A stretch of 64,000 nucleotides of DNA from Molothrus aeneus. Lineage: Eukaryota; Chordata; Aves; Passeriformes; Icteridae. The stretch spans positions 59,004,201 through 59,068,200 of the forward strand of contig NC_089648.1 in the NCBI RefSeq assembly GCF_037042795.1, in the 5' to 3' direction. How positions within the stretch are numbered: position 1 is the first letter of the stretch; every line of letters begins with the position of its first letter. Below, in pieces: positions 25,767 to 35,491 of the stretch. The notes beneath the pieces were generated by a model. That model saw only the letters and a list, made by a program, of their open reading frames with translations. It had not been told where the DNA came from and ran no database searches. Position numbers and translations under genes: made by a program.

Positions 25767-28246
25767 CTGCAATGGAAAATAACAGTTTCAACACTTCTGA
25801 CAGTATACCAGAGAAAGACTCAATATCTTTATAAGGAATAGAACAATCATTATTTATTATTCATGATTCTGAAGGAACTAGTAAATAACTTTATGTTTTG
25901 TGTTTTCAAAAATGTGGAGAGGAGAAGAGAAATTGACAATTGTTTGAAAAACATAATGTCTTGAAACTTGAGAGTATGTAAGAAAATTAGGAAGAATTAG
26001 CAAAAGAGTCAAGGGAAAGATGACACCATTTGTCTTCAACTTTTTTCACTAATTGACAGTAAAATATCTTAGCAATTTAATTATTCAATTTTCAGACTGC
26101 ACAGTGACACCTTCCTGGTGGACATAATTCCTATAATAATCACAACAATGACTCTGTTTTGCCTTTTCGGTTCCACATCTCAGACCATGAAAGATGAACT
26201 GAAAGGCAGAAATATTGAACACTGTTGGTATGCAGAGATGGCCTATTTGCCGTCCTTTATATGCTGAGTCCACACTATGTAGTCTTCCAGGAGAATTTCT
26301 ACATCACAGGAAGATGACTACCCTTACATCACATTACAATGAACCCAGAAGAATATCTGTCAAAAAACAGAAAGTGAAAATGGGGCTAAGCAGGATGGAT
26401 CAACCACCTTTTCAACCAGCAGGCATCATCATCCCTCTGGTAAAGAGGATGGAAGGTAGCAGATATTAAGGTTAAATTGGAGGAACGATCAGAAAAATAA
26501 GTAATCAAAACTGGAGACAGTTTTCCACAGGCTAGAAAATTCACAGTCAGTTTTATGTTACAGGAAAAAACACAGGAAAATCATCTTAAATGTTCCCTTT
26601 TCCTTCTGTTTCTGTCTAGGAGACACATGTTCCTGAGTCAACTGCAATACTCTGCAGCCAAAGGGAAGAGAAGGGTACCAAGGGGGATACTCAGAGAGGT
26701 ATCACCTACTTGGAAGGAAAGGAAAAACCGTGTGAGACACAGCTTAGAAATCACTCTAAGGTCTAAGGAAATGGCAAGGACCCTCCATCATCCTGACCAT
26801 TCCTAACTAAGAGTACAAAACAACCCAGTGAGAAGTACTGCTTCTGAAATGGTAAAATAAAAAGAAAAAAAGAGTAATTCTCAAAGTCCCAACTGAAATC
26901 AAAGATTCACGATTGATTGTGATATTTGGTTTGGGCTTTTTTTTAACCTATCTGTTTATGTGGCTTGCTTGTTCATCTGAAAAATGGAGAAAAATTACCT
27001 GGCCAATTCTGAGTGTTATTAAGAATTCTCTTTCTGCTACAGGCTTTAAATACTCTACACTAAATCAAGCATTGCCCAGGGGCTAAAGACTTTAAAAGAA
27101 AATACTAAATTAAGATGCCCTGGATGCGAAAGGTGCAATGTGGAGGAAACATTGCTTAACTCCAGACTTCAGCACTGTGTACAGTGCCCTGCAAAGCCTT
27201 TGTACTGCTACAGCATTTCATGGACCTTCAGAGAGGCAGAGCAATGCTTTGTAAATCTAACTTCCCACCAGGGCACTCTTTAGATTGTTTTCTTGCTAAT
27301 TTTTGAACCAGTATATAGCACTATGCTCACAAATTAAGACAGTCAGGGAACTGTTGCTCTTGCACCTGCAAATCTATGGATTCTGTAAACCTAAATCCCA
27401 GTTCTTCACTTTTCTCACTCAATAGCAACTAAACCACCAATTAAAGACCAGCATCACATGGCATGTGTAAGCTGAAAACTAATTCAAACAGAGAAGATTT
27501 AACAGCTGAAGTATGAAGCATACAGAAAGAAATGGATGCAAGAAATAGAAAAGTAAGAACAGAATTATCAAAAACAAGTAACATATAGCAGGAGTACAGC
27601 AGCTGAGACATGTTTCACCAGGTTTTGCAAGGGAAGATAACAGCACAGAAGTCTTGTGGATTTGAATTCAGAGCTCTCTTCCAAGCAAGAGAGATGGCAC
27701 TAATGAAAGCACTAAAATGACAAAGCATAGCAGGCAAAGGACAAGCAGGACATGATGATGTGACATCCAATCAGATGACATACAAAAGGAGAACAAGACA
27801 AAGTAGTATCTGATGTAGTAACAAAATATAATGTCAGCAGAAGCTGAAGAAAAGACAGGTAATATAATCAAAGCAACAAGACAAAAGATGACCTTTGTAC
27901 CACCTTTCTAAACATATTTAAAGAAAATTATATGGCATGAAAAAGTGTGGGTATGTATCACATTTTTTAGCTTCAGAGACTAGAAGGAATGGCTAGAACA
28001 GCAGATTTTGGGACAGCACCTGCTTTCTGCAGTCTGATTTGACAGCATTCATCTACAACAACAGAATTCTCTGAAAAAACAGAGAGAGATAATTGCTTTC
28101 AAAATTGCTGATGGACCCAGTATTGTTTTCATCATGCAGGTTTTCCCGAGAAAAGAATAAAATCTTCAAATTATTTTTTGTTTATTGATTTCCTAGGAAT
28201 TTCATGATCTTAGGTGGTTGACTGACTTAAATTTCAAAGGTCATAC
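25767..28246 (-). other. L3MBTL3: Intron between coding exons 6 and 7
   Basis: A 2.5 kb phase-0 intron. No gene, mobile element or clear repeat was recognised; only short open frames are present. Confidence 0.9.
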
Positions 28247-28338
28247 CTCCTTAAAAAGCTTAGTAGGCACTGCAATGGCCCTTTCTTCCTCCAGATAGGA
28301 TGCCCAACACCATGCTTGCCTTCCTTTAGAGGGTACAG
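28247..28338 (-). CDS. L3MBTL3: L3MBTL3 coding exon 6: arm of MBT repeat 1
   Basis: Thirty codons, residues 201-230, plus two bases completing Thr200 (A|CT). The translation is VPSKGRQAWCWASYLEEERA followed by IAVPTKLFKE. AWCWASYLEEE is the start of the first MBT repeat. The acceptor is CTTTATAG before CTGTACC and the donor is AAGGAG followed by GTATGA. It enters in phase 1 and leaves in phase 0, like the arm exons of MBT2 and MBT3. Confidence 0.97.
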
Positions 28339-30489
28339 CTATAAAGAAGCATAAAACAGGGAAATAATTCTGTAACTGTTAATATCTCAAGAAAAAAAAA
28401 ATCCACAACACAAGTTCATAATATTCTTGAATTTACATTTTATGAAATGCACTCATGGTGTTGTTCAGAACTTATTTCAGAAAAAGAAGTTCTGTAGGCT
28501 GAAAGGCACCAGGAACATGAAGGTTCCTGGTTTGTTCAGAAACAGTTCCAGCAGCTCAAACCTTGATTAGTAACAAGAAAAACCTCCTTCAGGTGACAAG
28601 AACAACTTACAAAGTCTTGCTCCAACACGTTTTTCCTATTGCTCCTAAGAAGCATTAAGATATACAATTTGCAAATGTGCAAAAAGATGAGTTCAAATCA
28701 CAAAATAGCTCAGTATTTTAAGGGGTTTCTTTTTACCCCATGTCCTTCTTTAACTGGAAAGCATTTTCAAGTGGATACTGCTCATGGTAAGTTTTTTAAT
28801 CAGGCTTGAAAGACTCTACTCTTTAACAGTATTCAGACTCTTTCTCACCTACTCCATCACTTTGTAGTTTGAAGGTTTTGGGTAGAAAGGCAGTGATTTA
28901 ACAGTATTTTCTGCAAGTCTTCAGAACTGTCTTCACCAGTGGTTTTTTTCCTCAGGATGTCATTAGCATATGAGAGAAACCTCCAGTTTCAGGTCTGTTC
29001 ACACAGTATGAACACTTGCACAGTAATTGCAATACTGCTTACAGTCCATCTTAGTAATGGCTACAGCCACACAGTTTTCAGGCCTCATAAATAAGGCACT
29101 ACCTGCACAATAGCAATAGCCAGGAACTTCAAGAACAGATGGCCATGTATGTATCTACTTTTATACACCTCTACTCTGCTCTACTGATCTCCACCTAAAG
29201 TGCCTCCTCTGCACAGGCAGCTTAGCATTTCAGACCATAAGCTCACACTGTCAGAAGGATTCATCACAGTCCACACTGTGATTCCGGCTTGATCCAGACT
29301 GTGGGCTACTCACAGGAAAAATAAATCCTTTAAGTAACAGTCTGGCTTAGCATTTTTATGATTAAAACATGAACCATAACAATAGTAATGCCAAACTCTC
29401 CTGAAGAAAGCTTACAATAATGTAACCAAACAATAATAAATTTCAGAGTGATAGTAATTGCTTAACACTATTAGACCACATTAATTTTATTTGGGATTTA
29501 CCCAGTTTTCATCTATTCCATTACAGAAATTAATTATGCTTGGTTCTGAACAAATTGGTCTTTGATACCAGTTTATACTTTTATACTGATATTTTCCAAA
29601 ATAAAAATTAAAAAAAAAAATCCTAACAGAAGAAATTTGTAAATCATTCTGTCAGTGGGCAGTAGTGATTTCCACAAAGCATCAGCTTTGTCCTCGTGTC
29701 TCACACACTTCTTATCTCTTCAGCCTTAGAAGCAACTGTAGAAACATTTCAGACGTGATTCTATTTTGGGAGGGGGATCTTTCATAACATTTATTGTTGC
29801 ATCTAGTTCATCTGCCTGGTGTACATCTGAGCTAACTGGAGTTCTGTGTTGATTAGTGGCCTGGCAACCTCTATTAATGTCTCCCCATCTACCATAAGAA
29901 GCACTCTGGAGGGCAAGATGTAGGTCTGTGGTTGGTGTACCACTGAGGTATAATAGCAGCTGATTCTCCCATTCTTCCTAAAACTATCTATCATACAAAT
30001 AGCTTGAAAGAACAGCACTCATTTAAAATATGTTTTATTATGTTGCTTGATGCAGTATATGTCCCTTTGGATTGATTATAGCAATTATTCCTAAACAGTT
30101 CCATAAATGTGTCTATTTCCAGCACATAATGAAGATGCAAAATTGATCCCCAAGGAAACAAAAGTAAACTTTCACTTCTGCTTGATACATGTCTTTTAGC
30201 ATCTGGTAACTCAATGGAGCTGATTCCCTCTAATACTGGCACTGTTTAGAGGGATGAAAAGAAAAAACCTAAAATGCACATTAGTTGCATTTACACTCAC
30301 CAGATCCTCCCCTATGCTGCCTTAAAATTTAATTGCTGTAAATAACACTGTCACTGTCTTTTTACAGTAATGAAAAAAAATTCAATAGGGAATATAAATT
30401 TTGTGAAACAATGCTGACAATTCACAATAAGATATGGCTATTACCTGAAGAATTGATGGTTGAGATTTTTGTTCCATAATATAACTTAC
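28339..30489 (-). other. L3MBTL3: Intron between coding exons 5 and 6
   Basis: A 2.15 kb phase-1 intron with a near-perfect donor (AAA followed by GTAAGT). Short open frames between 29.8 and 30.25 kb on the minus strand have no recognisable protein. Nothing else was seen. Confidence 0.9.
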
Positions 30490-30574
30490 TTTGTTTCAAA
30501 ACTGTTATCTCCCCTTTTCTTTTTCTCCTGGCTCTCTGCGAGACTCTCAAGATCCTTCCTTCAGGTTTGTCCTC
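30490..30574 (-). CDS. L3MBTL3: L3MBTL3 coding exon 5: basic nuclear-localisation linker
   Basis: Twenty-eight codons, residues 172-199, plus one base of Thr200. The translation is EDKPEGRILRVSQRARRKRK followed by GEITVLKQ. The cluster RARRKRK (about 185-191) is a likely nuclear localisation signal. RILR-SQRARRKR matches the remembered human linker between the FCS finger and MBT1. The acceptor is TCTAATTTAG before GAGGAC. The exon starts in phase 0 and ends in phase 1. Confidence 0.96.
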
Positions 30575-31888
30575 CTAAATTAGAAAGAGAAAAAAAAAAA
30601 AAAAAAGTACAGCAACCTCATCAGCTTAGAAGTCTAGTATGATAAAAGTTGAGATACTGAAGTTTAAATTGTGACTTCATTTAAACGGCTATTCACCCAG
30701 CTCTCTCCTACCTCAAACAAAGGTGCAGATGTCTCATAGAAGCAAAGTGAGCCATCAGTGACAAATCACAGCAAACACGGTGACAATGGCAGGCAGAAGG
30801 ACTCTCACCACTTGGCACTCAGCCAGCCAGCCTTGCCTGACCCAGAGACTGAGCATGAAGACCCCGCTGAGACACTGATAAGTAACAGTATCTTTGACAT
30901 GTTCATGCTTCCAAAATAATTTAAAAGAAAACCTCCCACAGTTTTCCTCTGTTGTTTTTTTTTTTTTTCAAACATACAATTGCTTTATTAAATACAAAAT
31001 GGCACTGTGATCCTTTTAATTTTTCTCACTGTTTTTGTATTAACAGTTTTGTGAGCATCTGAGCAGATGAGCAGAGTAAATACTCATCTGGGAGGGCAGA
31101 TGCATGGAGACAAAGAGGGTATCCCCTGACTTTTGCCTAAGATACTGCTACACAGAGAGCTGCAAATTCCCTCCTGACAATTCTAGTGTCTTCATACTTT
31201 TGACAATTCTGTAGTTGCAGAACTCTACCCTTCTCTCTGAAAACTGTGCTACCCCCAGTAGTGTGACAGCTATTGGGAAGAAAACACATACTACAAGAAC
31301 ACAAGCATTATGGGAAAGTACTGTGGGGTAAGCTTTTTCTAAAATTAAGAATAAATCCAAAAGGAAAAGAAAACAAAAGGTGCCATAAAGCAAATTACAC
31401 TGCAACACAAAAGCAAAACAAATTTTGGGATATGATTTTTAAAGGCAAATTACACCAAGAAAATCCAAAGTATTCCCTTCTTGATTATAGTATAGCTTTC
31501 TTTGTAAATAAATTAGTGGTCTATAGTTATTTATTCATGTGCAGAATGACAAAGTAAGAGGGTTGTTGGGAAATATGTACTCCTGTTTTTCCATGCTGAA
31601 GACATGGCAAGTCAACATTAGCATCATTTTTCTTTTAAATTCTTTTTGTTCTGTTCTTAAAAAAGCAGGGAAAAGAGACCAAAACTAGCTTTTATCAATT
31701 CATTGTCAATAATTACAATTTACTGCTGAGGCATAATTAAATTGGCAAATGAAACAACTACTTATTGTGGCTCTGACAGAATGATGAAGTCTCTCCTCTT
31801 TGTGGGCTGATGGAGCTACTGACATTGCAATACAAGGCAAAACTCCCACCCAAATACTTGCAGGAATGGGTTTATGATGCATACTAAC
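30575..31888 (-). other. L3MBTL3: Intron between coding exons 4 and 5
   Basis: A 1.3 kb phase-0 intron. It starts with an unusual donor (ATT followed by GTTAGT). It holds an 18-base A run at about 30589 close to the acceptor side, and a possible poly(A)-signal/A-tract pair at 30955-30989. No other gene was recognised. Confidence 0.9.
30955..30989 (-). other. AATAAA followed by A-tract on the sense strand
   Basis: On the minus strand AATAAA (30984-30989) is followed after 15 bases by a run of 14 A (30955-30968). That is the layout of a polyadenylated 3' end. It could be the end of a retroposed transcript, an intronic poly(A) site of L3MBTL3, or chance. No target-site duplication or source gene was recognised. 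Confidence 0.4.
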
Positions 31889-32027
31889 AATTTCATCTGG
31901 ATTCTCGTTCTTCTCCCCATTATCCCTTGACTCTTCTTTGAGAGGTACTTTTGCTTTTCTTTTCCGAATGCCTTTAGAATCATCTTCCCCATTGCATTCC
32001 ATGCTGGGATTTTCCTCCTTTGGTTCT
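31889..32027 (-). CDS. L3MBTL3: L3MBTL3 coding exon 4: charged linker
   Basis: One base completing Lys125 plus 46 codons, residues 126-171. It starts EPKEENPSMECNGEDDSKGI and ends with GEKNENPDEI. It is an acidic/basic low-complexity linker. IRKRKAK (about 145-151) is a second candidate nuclear localisation cluster. This region aligns only loosely with remembered human sequence, as expected for a linker. The acceptor is TGGTAG before AGAACC; a competing AG two bases later would shift the frame. The end is set by phase: GAAATT followed by GTTAGT is the phase-0 GT that connects in frame to coding exon 5. Confidence 0.9.
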
Positions 32028-33024
32028 CTACCACAGAAGTAACACAATGACACAAAGCCAATATTATTTCACTTCTCATAATCATAAAACAAGTAAAAAA
32101 GCAAGTAAATGTGTGGGTCCCATAGTATTACACAGATTATATTCTTAGAAATACTACTGAAAATTAAGTCTGTCAAAAGAATTAATCTGAGAGACACACA
32201 ATAGCAACTGTAAAAGGAAAGCTGTCAGCTTCTGCTGAACAAGTTTTACATGTTTTAAACAGTGTGTCTTTTTTCATGTACCATCAAGTCTCCCAGAGAA
32301 GCAAACTGTGAAATGTTTAGGACTGCAGGGCAGTTTAGAGAGAGGAAGGCAAAGGTAATTGTTAAGTCTGACAAATCCAACTGGAGAAAGCTGGTATGTG
32401 ACTGTACAAATTGCTAAACAAGAAATCAGAACAGAAAACTTTGAAGCAATTAGCTAAAATGAAGGAAAATGTACAAAATCATAAATGTTTAAAACTGCCA
32501 TAATCTAGCAATATGCAATACAGAATGGACACACTAACACAAACATGCTTTTATGATGAGATGAAATGCACTAACTGAAAAAGAGGAGCTGAGAAACTGC
32601 AGTATGCTCATGTTTTCACTCACTGTCAACTATAAAACAGCTCTTGCACTTAATTATAATTAACTTACCACCCCAACCATCTCATTACTGATTATCTTAA
32701 TTCCAATGACTGAAACAGGGTGGGAGTCTGACACTGATTCATGCATCCCATAGACTGTTTTACTGCTTGCATCTGACAGCAGAACACAGCACACTGAGTA
32801 AAAAAGACTGCCTTCAATGTCAGTGTTAGACAAAACCAAATGTTGTTAAAGCATTTACACAAAAAAAAAAAAACAGTGAAAGAACATTATAAACCAATGG
32901 TGACACTGAAACTTGTCTGCTTAATACCTCCCTCTGCCCCACCATGAACATTTTATCCCACCACTTCACTCTCATGCTACATTTATGCCAAATTCTTTGC
33001 TTCTATGCTTGTTATAGTACCTAC
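32028..33024 (-). other. L3MBTL3: Intron between coding exons 3 and 4
   Basis: A 1.0 kb phase-2 intron with a 13-14-base A run at about 32864. Nothing else was recognised. Confidence 0.92.
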
Positions 33025-33184
33025 TTGTTTTTTACTTGCTGGGCACATTTCTGGCTGCAAAATTTCCCTTCAGGAACAAATTCTTCTATAGTACCATAGC
33101 GGTAACAGTTTTCACAGAAAACAAGTCCATCCACTTTTGCAGTTTCCTTCAACCTTGTGGGGATCCCTGTCTTTTCTGAAAAGG
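33025..33184 (-). CDS. L3MBTL3: L3MBTL3 coding exon 3: FCS-type zinc finger
   Basis: Two bases completing Ala72, residues 73-124, then two bases of Lys125. It begins FSEKTGIPTRLKETAKVDGL and continues through the FCS finger VFCENCYRYGTIEEFVP and FCSQKCAQQ. Zinc ligands are Cys95, Cys98, Cys114 and Cys118 (C-x2-C and C-x3-C). FCS fingers in MBT and Polycomb proteins bind RNA or mediate protein contacts. The acceptor is TTGTGCAG before CCTTTTC. The donor is AACAA followed by GTAGGT; reading straight on would hit a TAG at once. The finger is more divergent from human than the MBT repeats. Confidence 0.96.
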
Positions 33185-35379
33185 CTGCACAATGACAAAA
33201 GTTAACTTCACTTAGGCAGAGGTGATACATTCCTAAATATCCTTAGCAGGCCTTGCTAAGCTAACAGAAAAACATCAGCCACACCACTCTTGTCAGAATG
33301 AAGAACTAGGAATTAAGTGTCTGTATGAGGTCCAGATTGCTGACAAGCAAGTCATGTTTTCACACTGCAACAGGAGAGAGGAACCCACTATTCTATGGTT
33401 CTGTCACAGCTTGATGTGGCTGCTTGTGGAAGGACTGAATTTTGTGACAGGCAATGACTGCTCACAGAGTCATCACTGTTTAGAATCCATGACCTCATTT
33501 CTTGCTGATATGCCTATACCTAAATTTGGGAGAAAAGGGTTGGGGCGAGTTATCTTTTCATTAGTTGAAATTATTTCTGGAAGCAAATCACTGGCTACAG
33601 TCTGCAGTCTCTAGCAGAAGCTACTGCTGAACCTGCCTGAGGTCCACCAGAAGTGAAGCATCACTCAACCTGTAATAAAGGAATCTTCAAATACTAAGTT
33701 ACTCACTGATCCTAAGCTGCAATTTCCCCACAACAGGCATAGAGCCTAGGAGAAGCTATCTGTAGGAGAGAGTGCAGTTACTTTCCCTCACAAGCAAGTA
33801 TGAAGCACTGTCAAGTACTCCAGCCTCTGGAGCAGGTTGTTGTCTTTGTACCTCCCCAAAAGGCAAACTTCAAGTCACAGACTATTTATGTTGCTTAAGC
33901 ACTGTACTGTCTTTGAAACCAGAGTCAAATGAACTCTTGCATGCAGGCTATCTCCCCCAGAAGAATATATAATGTATGTTATATTTACACACCAGCATCA
34001 TAAGTGGTTCAAAACAACTGTTTATTCTCACAGCAGAAAATTTTAGCAGTATTTTTACTTTTGGGGAGCACTAAGTTAATCAAGAATGGTGTAAGGTAGT
34101 AGCAGAATGCTTACTCTTTATGTCTATATGTCCATGAACAGAGTTCAATTCAGTAGAAACACAAGTTTTTGGTTAGGTTTGTCAGACTGGAGGGGATGCA
34201 GCTGTGTGCTTTGCTGTAACTGATCTCTCAGTCTAAGCAGAGAATCTGTTGTGCTACTACACTCTCACAATTATGCTACTCTCATCACAGATTTGAAACC
34301 TAAATTAACTATCACTGCCCTGCTAGAGAACACATTAACAGTGGTCTGCAGCTTCAGACCTCGGGGGGCCCAAACCACTTTCCTACCAGTGTTAATGTCC
34401 CACATGACAATTATGAACTAACTGCGAGGGAGCAGCAAAGGAAAGCTCTCACTGACTTCTCATCCTTTAGGGAAAATTATGAAACAAAAATTGTGATGTC
34501 TGCTTTTCAAAGGACTTACAGAATACATATTTTAAAAGAAAGTTGATCAAATGTAATAACAACAAGGAAAAAAACTAGGTATTTGTAAATAATCACAAAA
34601 CCAGTCGTGATATTCTCTTTCACACTACTCCATCATTACTGGAGTCAGTGTAAAAAGATTGCAGCAATTTATGACAATGTAAAACAATTTTTATTGAACA
34701 AAACAGGTGTTACTTCAGAATTTTAAATCCAGGAAACACTTTATCTGGTAGATAGATAGATACTACAACTCTAAGAATTTCACCCTTCAAGATAAACATT
34801 AGCTGTTTCTGCAATTTCTGCATTTCTGTTTCTGCATTTCTGTTTTTAATGCTGCAAAAAAGCATAGTTGTCAGGAGCAAGGCATCTGTGGGGGTACACA
34901 CTGCACATCTAACACTGACATGGGTGGTGGCAGCTGTGCTGACCATACCACGGCAGTTTGCAGTGCACAAATCAACTCTAGGCTGTTAGCAAAGTCTGTG
35001 GCCAGTCTGGGAGAACCAGCTCAACACAAAATTCAATAACTTACAATTCTAAATTCTCAATAATTAAAAGAAATTTACTATTTTGCAAATTAAATAGAGG
35101 GAAAATACCAAATCTAAATTTAGAGAAAATTACTGTAAGGAAAAAAATGTGTCTGTAATTGTACTTCAGATATTTAACAGAGGAATTATTTCCTTTCAAC
35201 TTGAAATGAATTTATTTTCATACTAATTTACATCCCAAGAAACTGGTTACTTCATCAGAGATACTTTGTCCATTAAAGTAAGTAAATTGTTTTTACTTTG
35301 GATGCAAGCTTTAAGGAAAGTTGATGCATTAAAGAAACTACAGTCTATCACAGAAAACGTTTACTGCTTCTTAACTGAC
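33185..35379 (-). other. L3MBTL3: Intron between coding exons 2 and 3
   Basis: A 2.2 kb phase-1 intron. In human, an in-frame 75-nt alternative exon (Pro/Ser-rich, 25 residues) lies between these two exons. I looked for its translation on the minus strand and saw no candidate. The two flanking exons join directly in frame (GAA G|CC TTT). Confidence 0.88.
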
Positions 35380-35491
35380 CTTCTTGAGCAGTTGGAACCA
35401 TCCAGGTTGTGGTAGCAGTTGCCTTTTTAACACTTTCCATCTCAGTTTCATCCGTAATTACTTCCAGGGCCCCAAATTCATTGACTCTAAA
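35380..35491 (-). CDS. L3MBTL3: L3MBTL3 coding exon 2: conserved N-terminal segment
   Basis: Thirty-seven codons, residues 35-71, plus one base of Ala72. It begins FRVNEFGALEVITDETEMES and ends VKKATATTTWMVPTAQE. It is nearly identical to remembered human L3MBTL3 (ALEVITDE, KKATATTTWMVPTAQE), which makes the gene assignment very secure. No named domain is known to me in this stretch. The acceptor is TGTCTTACAG before TTTAGAG and the donor is CAAGAAG followed by GTCAGT. Confidence 0.98.

Noticed and set aside
31706..32053. Reading the FCS-linker exon as a longer single open frame
   Set aside because: Sequence beyond 31889 no longer resembles L3MBTL3, and the phase-0 donor plus the next exon fit the family. 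The extension is intron.
33021..33230. Start codon at 33230 for the FCS-finger exon
   Set aside because: The residues before FSEKTG are intron sequence. A clear acceptor (TTGTGCAG) precedes the exon, and it joins coding exon 2 in phase.
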